The notes: a model not told the origin generated them from the sequence alone. A stretch of DNA of 64,000 bases from Microcoleus sp. AS-A8 (GCA_039962225.1 JAMPKV010000003.1:371050-435049), one strand, 5' to 3'; counted from the first letter of the stretch, positions 44,527-54,845 are shown. Numbers and translations are program-made.

Positions 44527-44907
44527 TTAGCTTAACTTCAGCCTAGGAGATTTCAGCTCATTTGCTTTGATAGGTGATGTGTCGTATTGTATAAGCCTAC
44601 TGACTTTCACTCCAAATCGACTGCCTTGGCCGAGTTGAGATTGTACTCTGATGCTGTCCCCCATCCGCTTGAGTTCTTTCTCCAGAATGACTGATCCAAT
44701 CTCCGTTCCTGAGTACGCTTCAATCCCATGTAGCCGATCAAAACAACGAGCCATCCTTGTCAACTCGCCCACCCGCCGCCGCACACAACCCTTGTGTAGC
44801 TGCGATGCACAGGAGTGGCTCAGATTTACCTGGCTCCAGTTTTGATAATTCCAACTTTTGAAGTGGCGAAACCAGCGGGCTTTCTCTGGAGACGCTTCAT
44901 CACACAA
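44527..44907 (-). pseudogene. remnant of a phytochrome-like histidine kinase (C-terminal HATPase end)
   Basis: Only the last part of the 126-codon ORF is recognisable. FDRLHGIEAYSGTEIGSVI and LGQGSRFGVKVSR match the end of an HATPase domain, where FxRLHGxxxYxGTGIGLAI is expected. The G2 box is damaged (GTEIGSVI in place of GTGIGLAI). The upstream codons (SCASQLHKGCVRRRVGELT) look shifted or scrambled, and no HisKA or sensor domain is found before 45048. It precedes the Rcp1-like gene in the usual kinase-regulator order, so the original kinase gene has decayed. Confidence 0.75.
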
Positions 44908-45047
44908 TTAGACGAAAAGGTAAATTTAGCTCAGAAAATTTTACCTCCTTTGAAAACAGCAGCTTTCTTAAGTCAATTGTCTATTGATGGGTCTCAAATT
45001 AGCCCTATCTTTTAAAATTGTTTACGTAAAAAAAACCATCTGGATAT

Positions 45048-45464
45048 TTATCGGCGTGCTATCGGCTCTTGAACATCATAGAGAGTAGAAGCAAGCTCTT
45101 CAATTTCTGGCTCAGTGGCCTGAAGATGTTGCTCTAAAATGGCTAGATTGCGGATATTCGACTTGTAATAAGCGTCGAACAAATCACCAACCAGAGGTAG
45201 TGTACCCACAACAGCTTCCAGACCAATATTCAAGATCATTCTTTGGAGATCTTGACTGGGAATGCCAAAGCGAGTTGCTAGATAAATAATGTAAGCCGAA
45301 AAACCTGTACTAATTATGTCCCCTGCACCTGGGATTAGACCGATGATTGGGTCTAACCCAATACGAAATTTGGTGCCAGGGATACCAATAGCTGTATCCA
45401 TCAAGCGGCTGAGTTTGCGGATACGATTGAGGGTCGCGAGACGTTCTATAGTATTAGTATTCAT
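45048..45464 (-). CDS. DUF4112 domain-containing protein
   Basis: This 138-residue protein has a DUF4112 core: RIRKLSRLMDTAIGIPGTKFR, LDPIIGLIPGAGDI and GTLPLVGDLFDAYYKSN. Two moderately hydrophobic segments make it a probable membrane-associated protein. The function of the family is unknown. It stands alone, upstream of the kinase remnant on the same strand. Confidence 0.9.
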   Translation of the reverse strand: MNTNTIERLATLNRIRKLSRLMDTAIGIPGTKFRIGLDPIIGLIPGAGDIISTGFSAYIIYLATRFGIPSQDLQRMILNIGLEAVVGTLPLVGDLFDAYYKSNIRNLAILEQHLQATEPEIEELASTLYDVQEPIARR

Positions 45465-46291
45465 AAAATTAATAGTGGCACAGTCAATCTGCCGAGCTTT
45501 CTACCCGAAGAATGAATTGAGCTGAAGCAGGAAGGGTGAAGCCCAAAACAACTATTGCCTCCGGGTTAATTAATCTTTAATCTCAAACAAGAATGTAGGG
45601 AATGTTGTGAAAAATCGGCTGGCAAAGCGACGCTGTTGAAACTGAATGCGGAATTTCTAATTCGAGAGTTGGGCGCTCTAATTTCTTTATATTTTCTTTA
45701 TTTTTAAGGTTTGAACAGTTGGTTAGAATATAAGGTTTAAAAGTTACGAGCAAGCAATGTTTTTGTCACTTCTATCTAAAGAATGATTTAGATTCTGTCG
45801 CAAGAGCGAGAAAGAATTGACGAAAAGATTGGTAACTTTAAAGACGAAAAGAAAAGGTACTGGATGGGAGTTTTACCGCTGTGACCCATACTTGTACATC
45901 AAAGCAGAGCGATGTCAGATGTACAGACAGTGCATATAACTAACAGACATCAACGGTGTGGAGTTTTTATCGCTTACTCCACTTTGTGACTACCGACGGG
46001 GGTCTAAAATCCCCAGCAGAGCGGTCATTGGTAGGAGACGTCAGGATGTCATCATAAAAAACCCAATAATGACGCCCATTCCGTCTTGGCTCAATTTGGC
46101 CCAAGGCGGAATAGCCGTATCAGAAACCTATCTGGAATAAATGCTTGAAACCCCTCCCATCCCTCCCGTGAATAAAAGGCTTCGTCCTCTGCCATCTCCC
46201 CTAAAAGGGGAGAGCCAGAGGGGTGGGGTAGAAGCAAGATGTCTTTGCCCTTAGAATCAATCGCTCTACAAATGTTTAAAAGTACGATCGC
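45465..46291. other. 827-bp gap with hairpins and repeats
   Basis: No convincing gene is present. A strong hairpin pairs ATTCCGTCTTGG (46078-46089) with CCAAGGCGGAAT (46101-46112), with one wobble. A second palindrome TCTCCCCT/AGGGGAGA lies at 46194-46213 within a C- and G-rich stretch (46141-46235) of the type repeated elsewhere in this genome. There is no T-run after either stem. A small RNA cannot be excluded. Confidence 0.4.
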
Positions 46292-47017
46292 TTAGGCATG
46301 AATTCGACCATCAGGTAAGATGGCTCCAGACAAATTGGCTCCTGTTAGTTTGACCAAAATTCGATCGCCTGTCCCAACTTTAGCTCCCCTTAAGTCAGCA
46401 CCACTCAAATCAGCGCCACTCAAATCAGCTCCAATTAAGTTAGCGTCCCTTAAGTTAGCTTGATTCAGGTTGGCTTGAAATAGGTTCGCTCTAAAAAGAT
46501 TTGCCTTTTCCAAGTTCGCTCCCTGAAGATTGACCTTATGCAAAAAGCTATCACTCAAGTTCGCATTACTTAGATTTGCATGACTCAAATTGCGTCCTGA
46601 CAAATCTTTTTCTTTTAAGTCAGCTCCTCGAAAGTCGGCTCCACTCAAATCAGGATTGGGTGATCGAGTTTGGGAGTAAGATTGCGATCGCGATTGTGCC
46701 GTGGTTTCCCTTTGGGAGTATCGCTCTTGGGAGCGGGGTTGTGTATATTGAGCACGTTGCGGTGCAGGAGAAGGCGATCGCGTAGTTTGTGCTGTTTGAT
46801 TTTGACCCTTGCGTCGAGCCGAGCGCAACAGATCGCGAGCGTGATTAATCTCCTTGAGTTTTTCCGCTGCTTTTTCCCGCAGCCGAGAATTATCGCTGGG
46901 AACGCGATCGGGATGCCAAATAAACGCCAAATCTTTATAAGCCTGGTTCACCTCTTCGAGAGAGGCTCCTGGCTCTAACCCCAGTATTCTATAGCAATGA
47001 TCTAGCTCGTTCATCAC
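46292..47017 (-). CDS. DnaJ-domain protein with pentapeptide repeats
   Basis: This 241-residue protein begins with a J domain (residues 5-70, DHCYRILGLEPGAS, HPD motif in FIWHPDRVPSD), able to stimulate an Hsp70. A low-complexity Gln/Ser/Arg/Thr linker (70-120) follows. The C-terminus consists of about 20 pentapeptide repeats of the A(D/N)LxX form (LSGADFRGADL, LSHANLSNANL), predicted to form a right-handed beta helix. The fusion suggests that the pentapeptide solenoid targets a DnaK to a specific partner. Repeat number may vary between strains. Confidence 0.92.
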   Translation of the reverse strand: MMNELDHCYRILGLEPGASLEEVNQAYKDLAFIWHPDRVPSDNSRLREKAAEKLKEINHARDLLRSARRKGQNQTAQTTRSPSPAPQRAQYTQPRSQERYSQRETTAQSRSQSYSQTRSPNPDLSGADFRGADLKEKDLSGRNLSHANLSNANLSDSFLHKVNLQGANLEKANLFRANLFQANLNQANLRDANLIGADLSGADLSGADLRGAKVGTGDRILVKLTGANLSGAILPDGRIHA

Positions 47018-47038
47018 CGTCCTTAAACCGCCTTAACA

Positions 47039-47190
47039 CTAGGCTTCAATTATCTGTGCCACAATCTTGCCTGAACTCATCACCCCAGGTAATCCTGCAC
47101 CCGGATGAGTTCCCGCACCAACTCAGTAGAGATTGGGTATATCTTCACTGCGGTTGTGGGGATGTAATTAGGCGGATTGTGTGGGAATGG
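47039..47190 (-). pseudogene. C-terminal remnant of a CrtI-type carotenoid desaturase/isomerase
   Basis: In one minus-strand frame the sequence reads HNRSEDIPNLY, stop, VGAGTHPGAGLPGVMSSGKI, followed by VAQIIEA and a TAG at 47039. This is the hallmark C-terminal FAD-binding end of the phytoene desaturase/CrtO family. There are two in-frame stops (before LHPHN and before VGAG), and nothing of the upstream ~450 residues remains before the transposase gene at 47344. It is a clear gene fossil. Confidence 0.85.
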
Positions 47191-47343
47191 GTTCGACACA
47201 AAAAACACTACCCAAGTGACTATTCACAGTATCGCGGAAGTGCAGAGGGGGGATGTCGTGTTTTGTAACGATATGTTTAGCTCAGTGGGTATAGGGCATG
47301 ATATTATCCTATGCCTACATCTCGCCCACAATTTGATCATGAT

Positions 47344-47949
47344 TCAGAAAGGCAGATCGAGCAGGAGTCCCTGATTTTCTGGATAATGCTGGGGATTTTC
47401 TGGATCATCTGCCCAACGCCAAGGATTTTCTACAATATATCGTCGGATATTATGCACAGATGCTTCATCGCGGCTGATGTGTTCGTAAAGAGCGCGATGC
47501 CAAATTAATGATGTGTATTTGGTATTGCAAATAGCATTAATTCTTTTAGTAACAGCGCTTTTATAAGAACGAATCACCGTAGGGATAGAACCGGATACAG
47601 GTTTACCAAATTTTTCTGTTTTGGGGATATGATTTTGTTCTATCGTAGGGGCACGGCATTGCCGTGCCCTAATCAAGGTATCGCTAATCACCAAAATTCC
47701 ATGTAGATGATTCGGCATTATTACAAAAACATCTAATTCAACATGGGGAAAATGATCGGGAATTGTCTGCCAACAGGTGAAGGCAATATTACCCAAAGAA
47801 TTTAAATGCATTTCGCCCTTGACCACATCACCAAATAGACATTGCCGCGCCTTGGTACAGAGGGTAATATAATAGGCTCCCGGTTGGGTGTAATCGTATT
47901 CTTTTAGACGAATAGAACGGCGGTGATGTTTTTCGGGAGCATAGGGCAT
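47344..47949 (-). CDS. REP-associated tyrosine transposase (RAYT, Y1/IS200-like)
   Basis: This HUH-type single-strand transposase domain protein is the kind that mobilises REP palindromes. The HUH motif is in VIMPNHLHGILV, and the probable catalytic Tyr is in VIRSYKSAVTKRIN. The ATG at 47949 (MPYAPEKHHRRSIRLKEY) matches the usual start; the frame is open from an ATG at 47985 that is only 2 bp from a REP palindrome. A second copy of that palindrome is inside the coding sequence and encodes RARQCRA in a loop between the HUH and Tyr segments. The frame is intact, so the protein may be active. Confidence 0.9.
   Translation of the reverse strand: MPYAPEKHHRRSIRLKEYDYTQPGAYYITLCTKARQCLFGDVVKGEMHLNSLGNIAFTCWQTIPDHFPHVELDVFVIMPNHLHGILVISDTLIRARQCRAPTIEQNHIPKTEKFGKPVSGSIPTVIRSYKSAVTKRINAICNTKYTSLIWHRALYEHISRDEASVHNIRRYIVENPWRWADDPENPQHYPENQGLLLDLPF
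47649..47669. repeat. REP palindrome inside the RAYT gene
   Basis: GGGCACGGCA-T-TGCCGTGCCC has perfect 10-bp arms, preceded by GTAG. The same palindrome lies at 47988-48008 upstream of the gene in the opposite orientation. Confidence 0.85.
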
Positions 47950-47987
47950 AGTTGAGATGGATGCGATCGCGAAGTTGTTTGACATAA

Positions 47988-48008
47988 GGGCACGGCAATG
48001 CCGTGCCC
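47988..48008. repeat. REP palindrome upstream of the RAYT gene
   Basis: GGGCACGGCA-A-TGCCGTGCCC, followed by CTAC. It is the mirror copy of the palindrome at 47649-47669; the flanking GTAG/CTAC tetranucleotides fit the GTRG guide motif typical of REP elements. Confidence 0.85.
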
Positions 48009-48058
48009 CTACAAAATTTCGGATTGATTATTAATCCAAAATCTAAAATCTAAAATCC

Positions 48059-50029
48059 CTACGCCCCTTCGCGCAATTTATCCAACACTCCCCGGTCTTC
48101 CAACGTCGAAGTATCACCCGCAACTTCCTGACCGGCGGCAAGATTTCGCAACAACCGACGCATAATCTTACCCGATCGCGTCTTGGGCAGCGCATCCGTA
48201 AACCGAATTTCACCGGGACGTGCGATCGCACCTATCTCCTGCACTACATGCTGCTTCAGTTCCTTGGCTAACTCCTCACTCGGAGTGTGATCGCCTTCGA
48301 GGGTAACAAAAGCAAACACTTCTTCCCCTTTTAACTCATCCGGCTTCCCAACCACCGCCGCTTCAGCCACCGCTGGGTGAGAGACTAGCGCTGACTCAAT
48401 TTCCATTGTGCCCAGACGGTGTCCAGCCACGCTAATCACGTCATCCACGCGCCCCATCACCCAGAAGTAACCATCTTCATCCTTCCTCGCACCATCCCCC
48501 GCAAAATAGACATACTCCCCATCTTTGGGTGTAATGTGTTCCCAGTAGGTGCGACGGAAGCGATCAGGGTCACCGTAAACTGTTCGCATCATCCCCGGCC
48601 AAGGGTGCTTCACCACTAAATAACCGCCCTGGTTATCCCCAACTGAATTCCCCTCCAAATTCACAACATCAGTAAGAATTCCGGGGAAAGGACGAGTGGC
48701 AGAACCGGGTTTCGTGGGGATGGCACCAGGTAGGGGAGTAATCATAATCCCGCCGGTTTCCGTTTGCCACCAAGTATCGACAATCGGACAGCGTTCACCG
48801 CCAATCACGCGGTGGTACCACATCCAAGCTTCGGGATTAATCGGTTCTCCCACCGTTCCCAGCAGTCGCAAGGAAGAAAGATTACGCGCCTTGGGATGCT
48901 GTTCACCCATCTTAATAAAAGCGCGAATCGCCGTGGGGGCGGTGTAGAAGATGTTAACTCCGTGTTTTTCAATCACATCCCAGAAGGCACCGGGATTTGA
49001 ACCACGAGGAGCACCTTCGTACATCAATGTAGTAGCACCATTGGACAAGGGGCCATAAACAATGTAGCTGTGACCGGTAATCCACCCCACATCAGCGGTA
49101 CACCAATAGACATCCGTATCCTGGAGGTCAAAAATCCACTTGGTTGTCATGTGGGTGTAGAGGTTGTAACCCGCCGTGGTGTGCACAACACCCTTGGGCT
49201 TGCCGGTGCTGCCACTGGTGTAGAGAATGAACAGCATATCCTCACTATCCATCGGTTCGGCAGGGCAATCGGCTGACACACCTTTGTGTAACTCATGCCA
49301 CCAATGGTCGCGTCCGGGTTCCATGTGGGTTTTTTGTTTGGTACGCTCAACCACGAGGACGTTTTCGACGCTGGGGACGGCACCATTAGCTAAGGCTTTG
49401 TCTACTTGATCTTTGAGAGGAACGATCGCATCTTTGCGCCACCCGCCATCCGCAGTCACTACCAACTTAGCTTCGCCATCAATTAAGCGATCGCGCAAGG
49501 CTTCCGCACTAAATCCCCCGAATACTACGCTATGAGCCGCACCAATTCTGGCACAAGCGAGCATTGCGATCGCCGCTTCTGGAATCATGGGCATGTAGAT
49601 ACCCACGCGATCGCCTTTTTGCACACCCAGTTGTTTCAACACATTGGCAAACTGGCAAACTTCCCGGTGCAATTGGGCATACGTCAGAGTCCGCGAGTCT
49701 CCCGGTTCCCCTTCCCAAATCAATGCCGCCTTATTCCGACGCCATGTCGTCAGATGCCGGTCAAGACAGTTGTAAGAAATATTAATTTTCCCGCAGACAA
49801 ACCACTTGGCAAACGGCGGTTGCCAGTCGAGTACGGTATCCCACTTCTGGAACCAGTCCAACTCAGTTTCCGCTAAATCAGCCCAAAACTTTTGGGGGTC
49901 AGCTTTCGCCTTATCGTAGAGTTGTTGGTACTCTTCCAGACTCTTGATGTGAGCTTTCTGGGAAAACTCAGTAGAGGGTGGGAATAACCGCTTTTCTTGA
50001 AGGATTGATTCTATGGTGGGCTGAGACAT
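48059..50029 (-). CDS. acs: acetyl-coenzyme A synthetase
   Basis: This 656-residue AMP-forming acetate-CoA ligase makes acetyl-CoA from acetate, ATP and CoA. The ATG at 50029 ([18 protein letters not shown]) is preferred over the open frame to 50074. Key motifs are the nucleotide-binding loop [25 protein letters not shown], the hinge region [16 protein letters not shown] with [13 protein letters not shown], and the acetylatable lysine motif [14 protein letters not shown] near the C-terminus. The length is normal and no defects are seen. The gene is monocistronic. Confidence 0.96.
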   Translation of the reverse strand: MSQPTIESILQEKRLFPPSTEFSQKAHIKSLEEYQQLYDKAKADPQKFWADLAETELDWFQKWDTVLDWQPPFAKWFVCGKINISYNCLDRHLTTWRRNKAALIWEGEPGDSRTLTYAQLHREVCQFANVLKQLGVQKGDRVGIYMPMIPEAAIAMLACARIGAAHSVVFGGFSAEALRDRLIDGEAKLVVTADGGWRKDAIVPLKDQVDKALANGAVPSVENVLVVERTKQKTHMEPGRDHWWHELHKGVSADCPAEPMDSEDMLFILYTSGSTGKPKGVVHTTAGYNLYTHMTTKWIFDLQDTDVYWCTADVGWITGHSYIVYGPLSNGATTLMYEGAPRGSNPGAFWDVIEKHGVNIFYTAPTAIRAFIKMGEQHPKARNLSSLRLLGTVGEPINPEAWMWYHRVIGGERCPIVDTWWQTETGGIMITPLPGAIPTKPGSATRPFPGILTDVVNLEGNSVGDNQGGYLVVKHPWPGMMRTVYGDPDRFRRTYWEHITPKDGEYVYFAGDGARKDEDGYFWVMGRVDDVISVAGHRLGTMEIESALVSHPAVAEAAVVGKPDELKGEEVFAFVTLEGDHTPSEELAKELKQHVVQEIGAIARPGEIRFTDALPKTRSGKIMRRLLRNLAAGQEVAGDTSTLEDRGVLDKLREGA

Positions 50030-50243
50030 AACACCAAATGCTAGAACTAAGTCGAATCTTCTAGAGTATCGCAAGTATTATCCCTTCAAAAGGATACTTC
50101 TTTCTTTCTATAGATTGATACCCAGGATTTTGAGTTTCTTTAAGCTTTAGAACCCATCCTTGAAGCTGTGGTAGACTTGCCACGAATCAAAATCAGTGAA
50201 GACGACGCATGACGCTGCCGCTTAGTAAAAAGTACTCATGAAT

Positions 50244-50381
50244 AGACCTCTGGCAAACGTCGAATTCACCCCCCTTCCCTGTATTTTGGGGGAAACTAAC
50301 TCCCTCCCCGCGAATTCGAGGACCGGAGCTTTAGTGAGGATTGGGTTGGGGTGCTTTGTTTTGTATTTTTGCAATAGTTCT
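50244..50381. mobile_element. diverged relative of the TetR-resident MITE
   Basis: The segment starts AGACCTCTGGCAAACGTCG and ends TTTTTGCAATAGTTCT, resembling the ends of the element at 37532-37696. It contains CCGGAGCTTTAGTGAGGA at 50323-50340, identical to the inner repeat of that element, while the left inner repeat has been lost. Its end touches the stop codon of the gene at 50380. Confidence 0.65.
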
Positions 50382-51176
50382 AATAAGGACACATATCAAT
50401 AATTTTTCCAACCTGACTATCTGAAAAAGAAAATTCCTGGGAAAAAGCTATCTTTGCTTGTCCTTCAATGTCGATGATTTTTAAGAATTTTCCCCAACGA
50501 GTAACAACGAACAAGTAATTAGCGTAGGGCTTAATCAGAAATCCTTCACTCGTCAAATCTAAATCTAAAAAATCTGAAAACGATATTTCATGATTCTCAC
50601 TTTCAATTTTAGCTAAGAAATATTTTCCCTCTTTACCGATAACCACTGCCCCGATAGGAGGTAGATTAGTTATCGCTAAAATCCGAAACCCTTCTTCTAG
50701 AATTAGGCTGTCTTTATTTATAAATTGTTCTTCTATTATTCCTTCTTCTTCTGTCTCTAATTCTTTAAGCATCCTGAGACTTTCTTCTATCCTTGCCTCA
50801 TCTATTTTATATAAACTCTTAATTTTTGGTCTTGGAGTGAGTTCTTTTTGCGCTGCTCGTTGATTAATTTCGTGGTCATATTCTACTACTTCGTATCCTT
50901 CGACGAGGGATTCATCGTCTGAAAAGCCAAATACAAATTCCTCTTGTTTTTTAAGTCATAAAAAATGTAGTTAGAAAACATGCAGACAAATTGATGACCC
51001 GTGTTATAATCGTCTCTTAGGATATCATTAATAATAACCTCAGCTTTTTTTTCATAGTTTCCTGTTAAACCATTAAAAGCAAAGTTTATTAATCCCTTTG
51101 AAAAAGCAACAATTAAACCTATTGAAAAATTAGTTTTCATAATCCTGAAATCTGCCGAATAAAAAGTTACCGCCAC
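50380..51176 (-). pseudogene. hypothetical gene split by a -1 frameshift
   Basis: Two frames form one gene. The first, from the GTG at 51176, encodes AFSKGLINFAFNGLTGNYEK and NTGHQFVCMFSNYIFYDLK, then shortly stops. The second continues with QEEFVFGFSDDESLVEGYEV and runs through KSLYKIDEARIEESLRMLKE to MCPY at 50380. They join at an A-AAA-AAC heptamer (50946-50952 on the minus strand), where a -1 shift restores a ~265-residue product. This is either a one-base loss in a six-A run or programmed frameshifting. I do not recognise the family. The start codon overlaps the stop of the upstream small gene (TAGTG). Confidence 0.7.
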
Positions 51177-51394
51177 TAACCCACTAGAGAGTGTCCAGTA
51201 GTCTTTCCAATATAGTCTAAAATTTGTTGGTAAGCTTCTGGATTATTTTGTCGATGAATCACAACCGGAACCTTAGCATTGGGTAACGAAAACATCAACC
51301 GACCATTTTCAGCACAAGCAAAACTACTGATGCCATCTAGATTAACGACATAAGTATTTCGATCAAAAACAAATTTAATCCAAGTGTGCTTCAT
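51176..51394 (-). CDS. small hypothetical protein
   Basis: This 72-residue soluble protein starts MKHTWIKFVFDRNTYVVNL and looks like a small beta-rich domain followed by a helix (PEAYQQILDYIGK). No family is recognised. Its stop overlaps by one base the start of the frameshifted gene downstream, which indicates an operon with translational coupling. Confidence 0.65.
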   Translation of the reverse strand: MKHTWIKFVFDRNTYVVNLDGISSFACAENGRLMFSLPNAKVPVVIHRQNNPEAYQQILDYIGKTTGHSLVG

Positions 51395-51788
51395 AGTGCG
51401 GTAGGTTGCTTCAACGCCACGATGAGTCGGCTAAATCGGCCTTTTTGAGGCACTTTCCCAGCCGGATAGATAAATGCTAAAAGTTTGAATCATAATGCAC
51501 GAGAGAGGATACCGACGATTGAGGCTCCCTCATGCAGGCTGCGGAGTGTGGCCAACAAATCAGTAGAATTGACCCTTTAAGAGATTATGATGATTTCGGC
51601 TTTCGGTATGACAAACAGAACTAGTTATGAGGCTCACAGAACCGATCGCGGCTTCAATGCATCCCAATTTGAGGCTACAGATGTGTTGCAGGGTTCCTGA
51701 AAACGACCTTACTGAAGAGGGTTGCGAAAACTCCTATGCTCTACTCCGGGAGTAAGCTTACTTACAGGACTGATGATCTGAGTGTGTA
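51395..51788. other. 394-bp divergent intergenic region
   Basis: The gap lies between a minus-strand small gene and a plus-strand sensor kinase and should contain both promoters. I see no repeat, RNA gene or terminator. Confidence 0.35.
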
Positions 51789-54548
51789 ATGTTCATCCAC
51801 TCTTTAGCCAATCGGGTTTTTAAGGTCTCGGAAAAAGTACCACTCCGCATTCTGCTGGTGGTGCCGTTCGTCCTCCAGATCTGTGCCGTTGTAGGAGTTA
51901 CAGGGTGGATCTCCCTACGCAGTGGACAGAAAGCAGTTCAGGAGGTCACAACCCAGTTACATCGAGAAATCACCCAGCGTCTTGAGCAGCACCTCAATTC
52001 TTACCTGAAAGTCCCTCAAATCGCCAACCACCTGAATGCCGATGCTATCAATCTCGGTTTATTAAATATCAACGATCTTCCAACTTTAGAGCGCTACTTC
52101 TGGAATCAACTCCAAACCTTTGATTCCCTAGGTTACTTAGCCTTAGGCAAAGAAAATGGGGATTATGTTGAGGTTTTGCGTCAGAACGACGGTCAATTTT
52201 TAGTCAGGGTTAAGGATGCGGCGACGGGTACATCCCGTCATACCTATACCCTTTCCGAGGAGGGAAAACGAGGGAAGTTTTTGCATAGCGAACCGGATTA
52301 TGACCCTCGGCGGCGAGCCTTTTATCAAACCGCTGTGAAAGTAGGGGGGCCGACTTGGACGGATGTCTATCTATGGATTGAGAATCGAGAACTCAGCACC
52401 GATGCCGTCCGTCCCATCTTTGAACGCACCGGAACCCTACAAGGCGTTTTGGATGCGGGTTCCAGCCTTTCCCAGATCGGTGCATTCTTGCAGCGCTTAA
52501 AAATTGCACAGACGGGACAGACCTTTATTATCGAACGCACTGGAGAGTTAATTGCCACCTCGACACCAGAGAAACCCTTTGTAATTGAAGACGGTACGAC
52601 GAAACGCCTCCAGGCATCCAAAAGCCGCAATTCCCTAACTCGACGCACCACGCGGTATTTGACCCAACGCTTCGGCGACCTCTCTGAGATTAACAGCAGT
52701 CAGCAGCTTACCTTTAAGATTGAAAATCGACGACAATTCCTGCGAGTCACCCCACTCCGAGAAGGAAACAATGAATTAACCGATGCGGCGCTGCTACCTG
52801 ACTGGCTGATGGTGGTGGTTGTGCCTGAGACGGATTTTCAGGAACGCATTGATCAGAACACTCGCTCTACCATCATGCTCTGCTTGGGTGCCTTGGTGTT
52901 GGCCACCTTGTTGGGGTGTTTGACGTACCAGTGGATTACTCAACCCATTCTACGTCTGGCGGCGGCGGCTACTGCTCTGACAAGAGGGGAATGGAACCAG
53001 ACTGTACCCATTGAGCGCTGTGATGAACTCGGTGTTCTGGCTAGAGCCTTTTATCATATGGCTCAGCAGTTACAAGGTTCCTTTGTCACCCTCTCTCAAC
53101 GCCAAGCCACTCTGGCTGAAGCCCAAAGAATTGCTCATGTGGGGAGTGGGGAACTGGATTTAACCACGAATCGGATTACGGGCTCGGAAGAACTCTTGCG
53201 GATCTTTGGCTTGGAGCCAGGGGAGATGCCACGCGATTACAGCGAATATATGCAACAGATCCATCCAGAGGATGTGGACGCTGCCACTCAAGCGATCGCT
53301 CACGTCATCCAACAAGGGGAACCTTGTGAATTTGACTGTCGCCTGCAACGACCCGATGGTTCGATTCGATATATTTCTACAAAATGGCAACCTACTTTTG
53401 ATCGCCAAGGTCAACTCATTCGGTATTTTGCCACGGTGATGGATATCACCGATCGCAAACTGGCGGCACAAGCGCTGCAACAAGCCAAGTTAGATTTAGA
53501 AATTCGGGTGCAAGAGCGAACGGCTGAATTGAGCCAAGCCTTAGAGCAGTTGCAGCAATCGGAAATGCAACTCAAGGCACAAGCACTCCAACTACAACAT
53601 GCCCTGGCGGATCTGCAACAAACCCAGGCACAACTGATTCATACAGAAAAAATGTCGTCACTGGGGCAATTGGTAGCGGGGATTGCCCATGAAATTAACA
53701 ATCCGGTGAGTTTCATCTACGGGAATCTATCCCATGCCAAGGATTACAGCACCGACCTTTTCCGAGTTTTGCAGCTTTATCAGGAACATTATCCCTTACC
53801 GCCACCGAGCATCCAGCAGGAGATCGAAGCGATTGAGCTGGATTTTTTGATGGACGATTTTCCCCAGTTACTGAGTTCCATGCAAGTGGGTGCCGAGCGC
53901 ATCCGTGAGATTGTGCGATTACTCAGGAATTTTGCTCGCTATGACGAGGCTCAGATGAAAGAGGTGAATATCCATGAGGGAATAGACAGCACCTTGATGA
54001 TTCTGCAAAGCCGACTCTGTGAAATTACTGGATACCCGGCGATTAAGGTGATCAAGGAGTATGGGGATTTGCCCCTGGTGGAGTGCTATGCCGGTCAGCT
54101 CAATCAGGTGTTTATGAATATTTTGACGAATGCGATCGATGCGATTGCGGCTCGCTGTAAGACTCAGGTGTCCCCAGAAAACAGAGTCAAGCATCCGGAG
54201 GCAGATGAGGGGTTTGTACCTTGTATTCAGATTTGCACGGGGATGATAGAACTGAGGAGTCAAGAGGATGGACATCCAGCTTCATCCCTAATCCCGCGCC
54301 TGTTTATTCGGATTTCTGACAATGGGTGCGGGATGGGTGAGTCAGTACGCTCTCGGATTTTCGACCCATTCTTTACGACTAAACCGATTGGCACGGGTAC
54401 GGGGTTAGGTTTAACAACGAGTTACCAGATTGTCGTCGAGCATCACAAGGGTCGATTAGAAGTGACATCGTTAGAGGGACAAGGTAGCGAGTTTGCGATC
54501 GAGCTGCCGCTTCGGCCCCATCAAGGGCAGCGGGGAGAAAAAGCTTAA
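51789..54548 (+). CDS. membrane sensor histidine kinase (dCache-like, HAMP, PAS, HisKA, HATPase)
   Basis: This 919-residue kinase has a first helix at about 20-45, a large extracytoplasmic Cache-type sensor (50-355; [20 protein letters not shown] is a Cache signature) and a second helix near 360-385. A HAMP domain (385-440) and a PAS/PAC domain (450-570) follow, and then a long coiled coil. The HisKA-type His is in [20 protein letters not shown] and the HATPase motifs are [24 protein letters not shown] and [14 protein letters not shown]. Cache domains usually bind small extracellular metabolites. No response regulator is adjacent. The protein appears intact. Confidence 0.93.
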   Translation: MFIHSLANRVFKVSEKVPLRILLVVPFVLQICAVVGVTGWISLRSGQKAVQEVTTQLHREITQRLEQHLNSYLKVPQIANHLNADAINLGLLNINDLPTLERYFWNQLQTFDSLGYLALGKENGDYVEVLRQNDGQFLVRVKDAATGTSRHTYTLSEEGKRGKFLHSEPDYDPRRRAFYQTAVKVGGPTWTDVYLWIENRELSTDAVRPIFERTGTLQGVLDAGSSLSQIGAFLQRLKIAQTGQTFIIERTGELIATSTPEKPFVIEDGTTKRLQASKSRNSLTRRTTRYLTQRFGDLSEINSSQQLTFKIENRRQFLRVTPLREGNNELTDAALLPDWLMVVVVPETDFQERIDQNTRSTIMLCLGALVLATLLGCLTYQWITQPILRLAAAATALTRGEWNQTVPIERCDELGVLARAFYHMAQQLQGSFVTLSQRQATLAEAQRIAHVGSGELDLTTNRITGSEELLRIFGLEPGEMPRDYSEYMQQIHPEDVDAATQAIAHVIQQGEPCEFDCRLQRPDGSIRYISTKWQPTFDRQGQLIRYFATVMDITDRKLAAQALQQAKLDLEIRVQERTAELSQALEQLQQSEMQLKAQALQLQHALADLQQTQAQLIHTEKMSSLGQLVAGIAHEINNPVSFIYGNLSHAKDYSTDLFRVLQLYQEHYPLPPPSIQQEIEAIELDFLMDDFPQLLSSMQVGAERIREIVRLLRNFARYDEAQMKEVNIHEGIDSTLMILQSRLCEITGYPAIKVIKEYGDLPLVECYAGQLNQVFMNILTNAIDAIAARCKTQVSPENRVKHPEADEGFVPCIQICTGMIELRSQEDGHPASSLIPRLFIRISDNGCGMGESVRSRIFDPFFTTKPIGTGTGLGLTTSYQIVVEHHKGRLEVTSLEGQGSEFAIELPLRPHQGQRGEKA

Positions 54549-54635
54549 CAATTATTTTATAATTTAGGGTAGAGGTGCTTTTTCCAAGGACAGTTGGCTC
54601 GCAGCAGATCGCAAACAGCCCGTTAAATCCATCGT

Positions 54636-54824
54636 TCAGGCGACGCCCAAGCGCAGTGCGATCGCTTGCACCAGCTTAACAATTTCAAACGTCACGAAGA
54701 CACTGAGAATGACTGTCACTAAATTATTCAGGAGGCGGGTGTTGCCGTAGCCAAAGAGAGAGGCGACAAACTTGAGGGCAACAAAGAATAACCCGATCAG
54801 GACAGCGATTTGCAGGGGTGTCAT
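54636..54824 (-). CDS. small two-helix membrane protein
   Basis: This ~62-residue protein begins at the ATG at 54824 (MTPLQIAVLIGLFFVALKF) and has two hydrophobic helices, the second VTVILSVFVTFEIVKLV. The frame is open to 54845. No family is recognised. Its composition is clearly membrane-like, and it lies convergent with the sensor kinase gene. Confidence 0.55.
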   Translation of the reverse strand: MTPLQIAVLIGLFFVALKFVASLFGYGNTRLLNNLVTVILSVFVTFEIVKLVQAIALRLGVA

Positions 54825-54845
54825 ATTTCTCTTTCTGAGCAACAA

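Noticed and set aside
47273..47335. tRNA-like sequence (GTTTAGCTCAGTGGGTATAG)
   Set aside because: The D-arm resembles a tRNA, but there is no matching acceptor stem, no normal 7-nt anticodon loop and no TTCRA T-loop. At most a decayed remnant, more likely chance.
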